Source: Aporhodopirellula sallentina SM41
Lineage (GTDB): Bacteria; Planctomycetota; Planctomycetia; Pirellulales; Pirellulaceae
Direction: 5' to 3'
NCBI RefSeq assembly: GCF_000346505.1
Contig: NZ_ANOH01000215.1
Location: 1-56,123, forward strand
Length of the DNA stretch: 56,123 nt
In this document: positions 7,626 to 15,862 of the stretch, piece by piece
How the letters are laid out: every line of letters begins with the position of its first letter
Position numbering within the stretch: the stretch's first letter is position 1
The notes under the pieces: model-generated
Databases searched by the model: none
Told to the model about the DNA's origin: nothing
The model's input: the letters and a program-made list of their open reading frames with translations, nothing else
Made by a program: the position numbers and the translations under genes

Positions 7626-7811
7626 TCACGCCGCCACTGCCGTTGACCGGATATCTTCCAGCAGTTTCATGATGCGGTCGACCTGCTCGCTGGTAAAGAT
7701 GGCATCGGGGCCCTGGTGGCTGACAAGCACTACAACCTCGTGACCGACGATGACTTTCTGTGGGCGGCAGATGGCGGTGAGGGCGCGGCACGAAATGCGG
7801 CACGATTCGCC
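7626..7811 (-). pseudogene. Gene fragment (3' end of an unidentified CDS)
   Basis: A minus-strand frame open from 7811 to TGA 7626 encodes TAICRPQKVIVGHEVVVLVS followed by HQGPDAIFTSEQVDRIMKLL and EDIRSTAVAA. The C-terminal half looks genuinely coding (amphipathic helix EQVDRIMKLLEDI), but there is no start codon upstream before a stop at 7812-7814, so only a tail remains. Upstream lie short GC-rich repeats (GCGGCACGAAATSCGGCAC type). Family unknown; it could be the truncated end of an excised or deleted gene. Confidence 0.35.
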
Positions 7812-7857
7812 TCAAAAGCGGCACGAAATCCGGCACCGCAACCAGCACGCAGAAAAC

Positions 7858-7914
7858 GAAAAAAGCCCGTTAAAACCGGAGTCAAACTGCGTTGAACACG
7901 GTGATAACGGGCTT
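7858..7914 (-). terminator. Rho-independent terminator of tRNA-Ala
   Basis: Read on the minus strand, AAGCCCGTTA (7914-7905) pairs perfectly with TAACGGGCTT (7872-7863), a 10-bp stem with a 32-base loop, followed by a run of T residues. It lies 8 bases beyond the tRNA 3' end. Confidence 0.75.
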
Positions 7915-7921
7915 GAATTGA

Positions 7922-7994
7922 TGGAGGATAACGGACTTGAACCGATGACCTCCTGCATGCCATGCAGGCGCTCTCCCAACTGAGCTAATCCCCC
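7922..7994 (-). tRNA. tRNA-Ala (anticodon GGC)
   Basis: Read on the minus strand: acceptor GGGGGAT paired with ATCCTCC, D arm GCTC/GAGC with AGTTGGGA loop, anticodon stem CCTGC/GCAGG around loop ATGGCAT (anticodon GGC, reads GCC), variable loop AGGTC, T loop TTCAAGT with one T-T mismatch in the stem, discriminator A. CCA is not encoded. Confidence 0.95.
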
Positions 7995-8233
7995 TGAGGT
8001 TTTCGGAATTGGGGTTCCGTCACATTGATTTGTGAGGGCGGGAGTTTATCGAGGCTGGGGCGGGGGCGTCAAGGCCGTGGGGGAGGATTCTGGGGTGAGT
8101 TGGGTCGTTTTTTGGATCGAGTTCCGGTCTCTCCTGGGAACTGGGGTGGAAATCGGGGATGAAAAATGCGTAACACAGCAAATCGACGCTTTTTTCACGT
8201 GCCGTCCTCCGCTTTTTTGATGCCGTTGGTGCC

Positions 8234-8974
8234 ATGAATTCGACACCTCTTCCCTCGCGATCCGTTTCACCGGAACCCGCTCCGATGTCCCCCCCTTCGC
8301 GTGTCGCCGAGAATCGAAAACGGAATCGACTCGTGACGGCGGTGCTGTTGGGAATCGTGTTCGGGTTTGGGTTGGTGACGCAGACGGGTTGCTTGGGGAT
8401 CGTCAGCAATCTGATGCACGCGGTCGGTGCGGATCGCATCCCTGCCGAATGTGATGCGTTGAAGGATTCCAAGGTGGCCGTCGTCACCATGACGGACCAA
8501 AGCCATTACAGCGACGACATCGCCTCCCGGCTGCTCAACCGCCGCGTTCGCGACATCCTGTCGATGGAAGTCAAAGGGTTGACTCTGGTGCACGAGGACG
8601 CGGTCCAGCAATGGCGCGACACGCACGGGTGGGACAATATTGACTACCTCGAGATTGGTAAGAGCATCAAGGCGGAGAAGTTACTCGCGATCGAGCTGAC
8701 CGACATGCGGCTTCGCGACGGCGCGACGCTGTATCGCGGCCGAGCGGGTGTGCAGTTAATCGTGTACGACATCGAGCAAGAAAAAGTCGTTTTCCGCAAG
8801 GAGATCGACGAATTCACGTACCCGGTCAACGCAGGCCAGTACACCAGCGAAACGACCGAGCCGAAGTTCCGCAAGCTGTTTCTCGGCATGTTGGCCCAGC
8901 GAATCGCTCGGGTCTTCCACCCGTATGACTTCGCCGACACGGTCGCCCTCGACGGGGCACTCGCCAGCGAGTAG
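8234..8974 (+). CDS. Putative lipoprotein, planctomycete conserved type
   Basis: 246 residues. A basic n-region (RKRNR), hydrophobic stretch VTAVLLGIVFGFGLVTQ and lipobox-like TQTGC place a lipidated Cys at residue 53 (36 if ATG 8285 is the true start, which would give a more usual signal length). The exported part has an alpha/beta pattern: KVAVVTMTDQSH..SDDIASRLL, VRDILSMEVKGLTLVHED, YLEIGKSIKAEKLLAIEL and VQLIVYDIEQEKVVFRKE. This resembles outer-membrane-associated lipoproteins that assemble from GNA1162/TolB-N-like domains, but I cannot name the family. Stand-alone gene after the tRNA. Confidence 0.8.
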   Translation: MNSTPLPSRSVSPEPAPMSPPSRVAENRKRNRLVTAVLLGIVFGFGLVTQTGCLGIVSNLMHAVGADRIPAECDALKDSKVAVVTMTDQSHYSDDIASRLLNRRVRDILSMEVKGLTLVHEDAVQQWRDTHGWDNIDYLEIGKSIKAEKLLAIELTDMRLRDGATLYRGRAGVQLIVYDIEQEKVVFRKEIDEFTYPVNAGQYTSETTEPKFRKLFLGMLAQRIARVFHPYDFADTVALDGALASE

Positions 8975-9508
8975 CCACCGAACTCGCGAGAGCGAAGTGG
9001 TCGGAAGTGGTCGGATCGGTGTGAATTGCCGCGGGCAGTTCCATTCGCCGCCAGCATCTCACTGGCCGCCAGCTAGCTCGTTCGCCGTGAGCAATCATAC
9101 GAGCCGCGAGCAATCATAAGAGCCGCGAGCGGGGTGAATCGCCGCGGGAAAGTCGTCCGGCCGTCGACGGCTGACTCTCCCGCAAATCTTCTTGATGCGG
9201 GACACGTTGCACGGCGCCGCACATTTTCCCTGGCTTGCGTCCTGAACTATGCGCGGGGGAGCGTTTCAGATCGTGCTGTCGGCACGTTTCTGTTGGCGAA
9301 ATATTTTGCCGCAGCGGACGCCTGCCGGGGAGCGAAAATCGGCGGCCGCGGTTGACGCAGTGGAGTCGACAAGGGGTTGGTGATCCTGGACAATGTTCCC
9401 GAAAAGACACCGTCCGGTTCCCGAAAAGACAACGTCTGCGGAAACCAGGGACATTGTTTTTCGCCGCTGAATTTACCCTCGTGCTCTCCAAATCCAGAAA
9501 ACACTCGC
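8975..9508. other. Intergenic region rich in short tandem repeats
   Basis: 534 bases between the lipoprotein and lpdA. A 19-base unit (CCGTGAGCAATCATACGAG / CCGCGAGCAATCATAAGAG) is repeated at 9085-9103 and 9104-9122 with a partial third copy. A 22-base unit beginning GTTCCCGAAAAGACA is duplicated at 9395-9416 and 9417-9438 (20 of 22 identical). An imperfect CAATGTTCCC / GGGACATTG inverted pair flanks the second duplication. The lpdA promoter presumably lies here; no consensus is evident. Confidence 0.65.
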
Positions 9509-10930
9509 ATGTCAAAAACGGCTCGCCACGAACTCGTCGTCTTGGGAGGCGGTCCCGCAGGTTATGTTGCCGCGATTCGGGCTGCCCAGCTCGGCATTGA
9601 TGTCGCTTGCATCGACGAAAACCCGCGTTTTGGAGGCACCTGCGTTCGTGTCGGGTGCATCCCCAGCAAAGCGTTGTTGGAATCCAGCCACCTGTACGAG
9701 GAAGCCAAACATCGCTTCAGCGAACACGGGGTGATGGTCGGCGACGTCGAAGTCAAACTCGATGTGATGATGGCACGCAAGAAGAAAATCGTTGACACGC
9801 TGACCGGCGGCATCGACATGCTTTTCAAGAAGCGAGGCGTGACGGCGTATCACGGCCGAGGCAAATTACGTGACTCCGAGTCGGTCGAAATCTCGCCGAC
9901 CGAAGGTGCCGCCGACGACCAACCGACCGTTGTCGAGGCCGACCAAATCCTGCTCTGTCCCGGCAGCGTCCCGGCACGTCTGCCGTCGGTCGAAGAGGAC
10001 GGAGACCGGATCGGCAACAGCACGACGGCGTTGGCGTTCCCCGAAGTGCCAGAAGTACTCGTTGTGATCGGTGGTGGTTACATCGGGTTGGAACTCGGCA
10101 GTGTTTGGAACCGTCTTGGCGGCAAGGTGATTGTCCTTGAGGCGTTCGATCGTGTTCTGCCCGGTCTCGACAAAGAACTCGGCAACCTCGCCGCTCGTGC
10201 ACTGAAGAAACAGGGCATCGAGATGCGTACGGGGACGATGGTTGAATCGGCGCGGGTCGACACATCGCAGTCCAAACCGTGCACCGTTGAAGTCAAAGGC
10301 GGTGATCCGATCTATTGCGACCGCGTGTTGCTCGCGACCGGGCGGGCGCCCGCGACGGATGACTTGGGACTCGCCGCGGCGGGTGTCCAAACGGACAAAC
10401 GTGGGTTCATCGAAGTCAACGAGAATTTCGAAACGAGCGTTCCGGGAATCTATTCGGTGGGTGACTGCATCGGCGGCGCGATGCTCGCTCACAAGGCGAT
10501 GGAAGAGGGTGTGGTCTGCGTCGAGCGGATGGCGGGAATCGCCAGCGAGATGAATTACGACGTCATCCCGGCGATCGTTTACACGCACCCCGAGATCGCG
10601 ATGGTTGGCAAAACCGAAGAACAACTCAAGGAAGCCGGCGTCGAGTACAAAAAAGGCGTGTGTCCCTTTGGAGCCAACGGCCGTGCACGCACGTTGGGCG
10701 ATACCGATGGACGGGTCAAAATCCTCGCCGATGCGGAGACCGACCGGGTTCTCGGTGTTCACATCATTGCACCGCGGGCAGGCGATTTGATCGCCGAAGC
10801 GGCATCAGCGATGGAATACGGTGCCAGCAGCGAGGACATCGCTCGTACCTGTCACGCTCACCCGACACTCGCCGAGGCGGTGCACGAAGCGGCGATGGAC
10901 GTCGACGACCGTGCGATCCACACCGCGTAA
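9509..10930 (+). CDS. lpdA: Dihydrolipoyl dehydrogenase (E3)
   Basis: 473-residue FAD flavoprotein that reoxidises dihydrolipoamide with NAD+ for 2-oxoacid dehydrogenase complexes or glycine cleavage. FAD-binding GGGPAGYVAAIRAAQLG is near the N-terminus. The redox disulfide GGTCVRVGCIPSKALLESS has Cys45 and Cys50 (usual CLNVGC is CVRVGC here). The NAD-binding motif is VVIGGGYIGLELGSVW. FAD contact is YSVGDCIGGAMLAHKAMEEG, and the C-terminal interface carries the catalytic pair HAHPTLAEAVHE. The frame extends upstream, but MSKTARHELVVLGGG at 9509 is the natural start. No E1 or E2 genes lie nearby, so it is an unlinked E3. Confidence 0.97.
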   Translation: MSKTARHELVVLGGGPAGYVAAIRAAQLGIDVACIDENPRFGGTCVRVGCIPSKALLESSHLYEEAKHRFSEHGVMVGDVEVKLDVMMARKKKIVDTLTGGIDMLFKKRGVTAYHGRGKLRDSESVEISPTEGAADDQPTVVEADQILLCPGSVPARLPSVEEDGDRIGNSTTALAFPEVPEVLVVIGGGYIGLELGSVWNRLGGKVIVLEAFDRVLPGLDKELGNLAARALKKQGIEMRTGTMVESARVDTSQSKPCTVEVKGGDPIYCDRVLLATGRAPATDDLGLAAAGVQTDKRGFIEVNENFETSVPGIYSVGDCIGGAMLAHKAMEEGVVCVERMAGIASEMNYDVIPAIVYTHPEIAMVGKTEEQLKEAGVEYKKGVCPFGANGRARTLGDTDGRVKILADAETDRVLGVHIIAPRAGDLIAEAASAMEYGASSEDIARTCHAHPTLAEAVHEAAMDVDDRAIHTA

Positions 10931-11008
10931 GTGACGCTCCAATAGAGTCCGCACGGATGGGATGACCGCCATCGGTCGAACCGTACTTTGTCATGTGAGT
11001 TAAACGTT

Positions 11009-11503
11009 ATGGACGATCCCGCCAAGGATGATCCTCTCAGCCTCAACGCCGAACCGATGTTTATCATCGGTTGGCGTGAATGGGTTGGGATGCCCGACCT
11101 GACCGTGCGGCAGGTCAAAGCCAAGATCGACACGGGGGCACGTTCCAGTTCCATTCATGCGTTCGATGTCGAAACGTACATGCAGGACGATGTCGAGCGG
11201 GTGCGGTTTTCGATCCATCCGGTTCAAAACCGGGACGACGTTGCTGTCAACGCGGATGTCCCCATCCTCGAACGGCGACACGTGCGTAGCAGTAACGGCG
11301 ATGTTTCCGAGCGGATTGTGATTCGAACTCGTCTGGAAATCCTGCAGCGGAGCGCTCTTGTCGATTTGACGCTGGCAAACCGCGATACGATGGGTTTTCG
11401 GATGTTGGTCGGGCGCGAGGCGATTCGCAATCATTTCTTGGTTGACCCCGGCGCCTCGTTCCTGGCCGGACGTCACCGACGAAAAAAACGCCGACCGAAT
11501 TAG
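11009..11503 (+). CDS. rimB: RimB-type retropepsin-like protease (formerly 'ATP-dependent zinc protease')
   Basis: 164-residue cytoplasmic protein of the family annotated as Zn_protease (PF05618) and more recently recognised as retropepsin-like RimB. The aspartyl-protease motif is KIDTGARSSSIHAFDVE with Asp41, and the partner region MGFRMLVGREAIRNHFLVDP has the family's LVGR.AI....VDP signature. In Pseudomonas, RimB works with RimK, which adds glutamates to ribosomal protein S6; RimB removes or processes them. The next gene here is rimK, so the pair is conserved in function. ATG 11009 fits; a TTG at 10988 is in frame but less likely. The highly basic end (GRHRRKKRRPN) may contact the ribosome (inference). 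Confidence 0.9.
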   Translation: MDDPAKDDPLSLNAEPMFIIGWREWVGMPDLTVRQVKAKIDTGARSSSIHAFDVETYMQDDVERVRFSIHPVQNRDDVAVNADVPILERRHVRSSNGDVSERIVIRTRLEILQRSALVDLTLANRDTMGFRMLVGREAIRNHFLVDPGASFLAGRHRRKKRRPN

Positions 11504-11779
11504 GGCGGTAGACACCTATCATCGAATCCCCCCGCCTACGATAAAGCTTTCCGAACACGTTGGTGAATCGATTCGACGTCGGGAGTTGAACAGCGGTGTC
11601 GCGTGTTAATCGCGACGAACGCCGACCGAACGTTGAGTTTCCAGCTGGGTATCCAACCAGAATGATCGCGGTCATTTCGGTCGCCCGCGTTTTGCTCTGT
11701 CCTGCTGCCATCGCCCCGCGGCCACTGTCCCGCTGCTACCGTCCCCTACAAAGACATCGCTCAATACAAAGAAAGACCA

Positions 11780-12994
11780 ATGAAGCTAGCAATTCTCTCC
11801 TGCAGTCCGAAGTGCTACTCGACGCGTCGTTTGCTCGAAGCGGCACAGCAACGTGGCGCGGACGCGAAGGTACTCAACACGCTGAAGTTCGCGATCGACC
11901 TCGAGCAAGGCGAACCGGACCTTTATTACCGCAGCAAACATCTCGGCGATTACGACGCGATCCTGCCGCGGATCGGTGCGTCGATTACTTACTTCGGCAC
12001 CGCCGTTGTTCGGCAATTCGAACAGATGGATACGTTCAGCGCCTGTTCCTCGGCCGGCATCACCAACTCGCGTGACAAACTCCGCAGCCTGCAAATTCTC
12101 AGCCGGCATCAAATTGGTATTCCGCAGACCACGTTCGTGCGCGACCGCAAGGACATCTTGCCGGCAATCGAACGAGTCGGCGGTGCGCCGGTCGTCATCA
12201 AACTACTCGAAGGCACGCAGGGCGTCGGCGTGATCTTGGCAGAGTCGGTGAAGGTCGCCGAAGCGATCATCGAAACACTGCACAGCACGCGGCAGAACGT
12301 CCTCGTCCAACGGTTTGTTTCCGAAAGCAAGGGACGCGACATCCGCGCGTTCGTGGTCGGGGATCGTGTTGTCGCGGCGATGCGGCGGGTCGCCGTTGGA
12401 ACCGAATTTCGCAGCAACGTGCACCGGGGCGGCGTGACCGAATCGATCGACCTGCCTCCTGTTTACGCCGAAACGGCGGTGCGTGCGGCGCAGATCATGG
12501 GACTGCGTGTTGCCGGCGTCGATATGCTCGAAGCGAAGGACGGCCCGCAGGTGATGGAGATCAACTCATCGCCGGGGCTCGAAGGGATCGAGACCTGCAC
12601 GAAACTGGACATCGCCGGTGCCATCATCGACTACATGATCGCTCAGGTCGATTTCCCCGAGGTTGACGTACGCCAACGCTTGACGGTCAGCAGTGGATAC
12701 GGCGTTACCGAGATCCATATTCGCGACGGGTCAGAAGTGGTTGGCAAAACGATCGATGAATCAGGGTTGCCTGAACAGGACATCAATGTTCTGACATTGT
12801 ACCGCGGCACCACGGTGATCCCGAACCCACGGTTGAAACGAACGCTCGAACCGAACGACCGCTTGCTGTGTTTCGGCAAACTCGAATCGATGCGGAGCAT
12901 GGTGCCGGAAAAAGTTCGCAAACGGCGTCGCCCCAAAATCAAGCAACTGCCCGAATCCGCCAAGCAGATTCAAGACGAGATCTCGCATCAATAG
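11780..12994 (+). CDS. rimK: RimK-type glutamate ligase with C-terminal TrkA_C/RCK_C-like domain
   Basis: 404 residues; usual RimK proteins are about 300. Residues 1-290 are a complete RimK ATP-grasp ligase: MKLAILSCSPKCYSTRRL start, PRIGASITYFGTAVVRQFE, KLLEGTQGVGVILAES (ATP-binding loop), GRDIRAFVVGDRVVAAMRR and metal-binding MEINSSPGLEGIE (259-271). Residues about 305-372 (GYGVTEIHIRDGSEVVGKTI, NVLTLYRGTTVIPNPRLKRT, LEPNDRLLCFGKLESMRSMV) match the TrkA_C/RCK_C domain known from ion-channel regulators, a small ligand-binding module. The tail is Lys/Arg rich (VRKRRRPKIKQLP). It is a ribosomal S6 glutamate ligase by homology; the fused domain suggests control by a small ligand. 276 bases separate it from rimB. 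Confidence 0.93.
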   Translation: MKLAILSCSPKCYSTRRLLEAAQQRGADAKVLNTLKFAIDLEQGEPDLYYRSKHLGDYDAILPRIGASITYFGTAVVRQFEQMDTFSACSSAGITNSRDKLRSLQILSRHQIGIPQTTFVRDRKDILPAIERVGGAPVVIKLLEGTQGVGVILAESVKVAEAIIETLHSTRQNVLVQRFVSESKGRDIRAFVVGDRVVAAMRRVAVGTEFRSNVHRGGVTESIDLPPVYAETAVRAAQIMGLRVAGVDMLEAKDGPQVMEINSSPGLEGIETCTKLDIAGAIIDYMIAQVDFPEVDVRQRLTVSSGYGVTEIHIRDGSEVVGKTIDESGLPEQDINVLTLYRGTTVIPNPRLKRTLEPNDRLLCFGKLESMRSMVPEKVRKRRRPKIKQLPESAKQIQDEISHQ

Positions 12995-13216
12995 CAGGCC
13001 TGCTCGCATATTGACGGTTGCTGCAAAAGACAGTTTCTCTTGATGGAGTGATTGCCCCCGACATTGCGAATGATATTGCACGCCAGTTCCGAAGGTGTCG
13101 CCCCGATCCGACAATCGTCACCTGTTAGAATCATCGGTGATGGCCGTGCCGAAACGACTCCGCAGGCCGTCGCTTTGCCCGTCTTTCGTTCTGACTTTTG
13201 CAGTGTGACTAAAACG

Positions 13217-14734
13217 ATGCGAGATCGCATTCCCGGCTATCGCAGAATCTCGCGGCTTCCCAAACAGCTCTTTCACATCAATCCATTTGATGGCGATATC
13301 GTACCGAGCCGTGTGCCTTTGATCGCTCCTCGATCGGGTCGGCCGACCCAACCGTTTCCTCATCGTTGGAATTTTCACGACCCGATTCAGATTCTGGAAA
13401 CTTATTTCTGGAACGCCGACGCTGAGGACGGCACCGGACGCCACAACCGCTATCTCGACGTGCCCGGGTTTGCCCCGGTTTTTGTGACACGCGATCCGGG
13501 GTTGATCCGGTCCATCGCAACGGCGACGGGCGACCGGGAAGGACAATTCGATCGCGACACGCTGCCTTCGGTTGGTATCGCACGCGCGACCGGGACCGAC
13601 ACGTTGCTATATTCCAATGGTGCCGAGTGGAAGAAGCAACGTCGAATCGCCGCCTGTCCGTTTGGGAAAACGACACTCTTTCAACCCGAACGGTTTGGTG
13701 AGTTTTCGCAGACGTTTCGTGTGACCGTGGGAGATCGTGTGGATGTCCTGCGGCAACATCTTCGTCAGAGCGGAAAACAAGCCGTGGAAATGCGGCTCGA
13801 GCCTGAGGTGAAGGTGGTCATGCTCGAGATGCTCGCGAATAATTTCTTCGGCGCAGAGATTGGTTATCGCGAGCTTCGTGAGCGATTCGTCCCGGCGCTC
13901 GAGCGGGTCATTGACCATATCGTTTCCGATACGGTGAAAAACCGATTAGGGATTCCTTGGAGGCGTTTCCCCAGTTGGAATCAGCGCATCACCAACGCCA
14001 AACAGGACGACGCCGCGTTCGAGGAGTTGACACAGTTGGTGTTGGCCCCGCGATGCGAAGGCAGGGCGTTGTGGAACCAATTCAAATCAGCCGCCCCGGA
14101 TGAAAAGCTCGTCAGCAATCTCAAGGTTTTCTTGGCGGGGGCGTTGGAGGCGACGACTTCCTATGCGACGTGGGCGATCTCGCACTTGGCGAGAAACCCA
14201 GACGCTCAGGAGCGGGTTTACGAGGAAGTGAAAGACATCGACGTCTACACCCCCGAGGTTCTCGCCGAAGCGTCCTACTTGCGTGCGGTCCTCGACGAGA
14301 CACTGCGTCTGACACCGTCGCTGTATTTCTTGCCGCGACGGGCAACCACGGACACCTGGGTGAAAGCCAATGACGGAAGGCGACTGATGATTCCCGACGG
14401 CACGCATCTGTTGCTCGATGTCTGGCACGCGAACCGGCACGAGGACCATTGGGGTGTGCAGCAAAGTGGTTACCCGGCAATCGCTTTCGAACCAGACCGT
14501 TGGCGTGTTTTGGCTGAATCGGGACGTTCGTCCAAAGAGATCTTGCACTTCGGTTTCGGCCACGGCCCGCGCGTTTGTCCCGGGAAACACCTTGGCGAGT
14601 TAGAGGTGGGACTCACCGTAGGAGCTTTGGTGAAAACGTTTCGCTTCGAATCCGCTCAAACGGAGAATCCCGCGCGAGCCGGCGTGTCGACCAAACCAGC
14701 CGACGGCACGCAGGTTCGCATGTCGCTCCGATAG
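13217..14734 (+). CDS. Cytochrome P450
   Basis: 505-residue soluble P450 monooxygenase. The K-helix motif ETLR (Glu361, Arg364) is followed by PRRATTD, the meander AFEPDRW, and the heme-binding loop FGFGHGPRVCPGKHLGELE with Cys454. The I-helix region is FLAGALEATTSYATW: the usual AG.[DE]T reads AGALEATT, keeping Glu and Thr. No membrane anchor is visible. The frame is open back to 13052, but ATG 13217 (MRDRIPGYRRISRLP) matches the usual P450 opening. No ferredoxin or reductase gene is adjacent, so its redox partner is elsewhere. Substrate not predictable; sterol, fatty acid or secondary-metabolite oxidation are all possible. Confidence 0.93.
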   Translation: MRDRIPGYRRISRLPKQLFHINPFDGDIVPSRVPLIAPRSGRPTQPFPHRWNFHDPIQILETYFWNADAEDGTGRHNRYLDVPGFAPVFVTRDPGLIRSIATATGDREGQFDRDTLPSVGIARATGTDTLLYSNGAEWKKQRRIAACPFGKTTLFQPERFGEFSQTFRVTVGDRVDVLRQHLRQSGKQAVEMRLEPEVKVVMLEMLANNFFGAEIGYRELRERFVPALERVIDHIVSDTVKNRLGIPWRRFPSWNQRITNAKQDDAAFEELTQLVLAPRCEGRALWNQFKSAAPDEKLVSNLKVFLAGALEATTSYATWAISHLARNPDAQERVYEEVKDIDVYTPEVLAEASYLRAVLDETLRLTPSLYFLPRRATTDTWVKANDGRRLMIPDGTHLLLDVWHANRHEDHWGVQQSGYPAIAFEPDRWRVLAESGRSSKEILHFGFGHGPRVCPGKHLGELEVGLTVGALVKTFRFESAQTENPARAGVSTKPADGTQVRMSLR

Positions 14735-14829
14735 ATCTGCGTGTCGCTCGGGTTGAGATGCCTCTTCCGATCCGGTAGGCCGCGTGTTTGGATCGGCCCG
14801 CGGATCGTCGCGATTCAGTTGGCTCGCGT

Positions 14830-15339
14830 TTACTTGTTCACGGCACCGCGATGGGGCAGCACCCAATCGGGCCGCGCGAAGTGGCAGGTGTAGCCGTTGG
14901 GAAAACGCTCGAGATAGTCCTGGTGCTCCGGTTCGGCTTCCCAAAAATCACTCACCGGTTCGACTTCGGTGACCACTTTGCCCGGCCACAATCCAGACGC
15001 CTCGACATCCGCGATGGTGTCCATCGCGACTTGCCTTTGGTTTTCATCGACGTAATAGATAGCCGATCGGTACGACGCTCCCCGGTCATTCCCCTGGCGA
15101 TTCGGAGTGGTCGGGTCGTGGATCTGGAAGAAGAACTCGAGCAGTTTCCGGTAGGAGACTTTGTCCGGATCGAACATGATTTCGATCGCTTCGGCGTGCG
15201 TGCCGTGATTGCGATAGGTCGCATTGGGCACATCTCCACCGGTGTATCCGACTCGTGTCGATTCGACTCCGTCCATTTTGCGGATCAGGTCCTGCATTCC
15301 CCAGAAACACCCGCCCGCCAGTACCGCACGCTCTGTCAT
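14830..15339 (-). CDS. msrA: Peptide methionine sulfoxide reductase A
   Basis: 169-residue cytoplasmic MsrA. It reduces methionine-S-sulfoxide in proteins and free methionine. The catalytic motif AGGCFWGMQ places the nucleophile at Cys11. Other family blocks are [27 protein letters not shown] (split for length), [27 protein letters not shown] and [20 protein letters not shown]. The usual distal resolving cysteines are absent apart from the Cys in GYTCHFARP, so regeneration may use that residue or an external thiol. Length is typical. It faces the P450 gene and is divergent from the exopolysaccharide operon. Confidence 0.97.
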   Translation of the reverse strand: MTERAVLAGGCFWGMQDLIRKMDGVESTRVGYTGGDVPNATYRNHGTHAEAIEIMFDPDKVSYRKLLEFFFQIHDPTTPNRQGNDRGASYRSAIYYVDENQRQVAMDTIADVEASGLWPGKVVTEVEPVSDFWEAEPEHQDYLERFPNGYTCHFARPDWVLPHRGAVNK

Positions 15340-15862
15340 TATTTGCTCTCCATCAGGTTTGATTGCGACGCGTTTTCGCTCTCGATTACACCTTGTTTAT
15401 AGGGTGCGGGCAATCGACGATCCGATTTTGGGTTCGGAGGCTGCTGGTTGTACGGATTGTAGGGACGAGCCGTCTCGCGAGATCAGGATTTCAGATCACG
15501 GGACACTTGGTCCAACCGCCTCGGTAGGCAAATGTCGTCCTCAGAAATGAAAAAACGGCATTTTTCCGCGTTTTTTGACGCATCCGCCCAATTCTTGCGC
15601 AGGCGATTGCGTTTCCATAAACGCAGCGCATTGTCTGTGCAGGCACCATAGCGTGGAAGCGGCATCATCAAAACCGCGACAACACACTGATCCCAAAAGT
15701 ACTGATGCAAAAACGTCCACTAAATTTTGAATAGATTTTGCGGAATCACTGAGTAATGTGGGCTGACGCTGCGGGAGAGGAGGGCTTTTCTACCTGATTC
15801 CTGCGGCGTCTCATTTCTCCCAGGACGTTCCCAGCATTATCTCAGAGCCGGAAAAGTCTTCC
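15340..15862. promoter_or_regulatory. Divergent upstream region of msrA and the exopolysaccharide operon
   Basis: 523 bases with no convincing gene. An A/T hairpin (AAAAAACG 15550-15557 with CGTTTTTT 15569-15576, 11-base loop) lies about 290 bases before the first exopolysaccharide gene and could be an attenuator or terminator in a long leader. An A/T-rich stretch, AAATTTTGAATAGATTTTG near 15722-15740, is the best promoter-like patch, without a clear consensus. Confidence 0.4.

Noticed and set aside
7903-7941. Near-exact 15-base direct repeat of the tRNA-Ala T arm just outside the tRNA, looking like an integration att site
   Set aside because: The outer copy is one arm of the perfect terminator stem (7863-7872 with 7905-7914) followed by T residues, so the terminator explains it. 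No integrase gene is present.
15483-15710. 75-codon minus-strand frame upstream of the exopolysaccharide operon
   Set aside because: No family match or ribosome site and it spans the A/T hairpin; treated as non-coding leader DNA.
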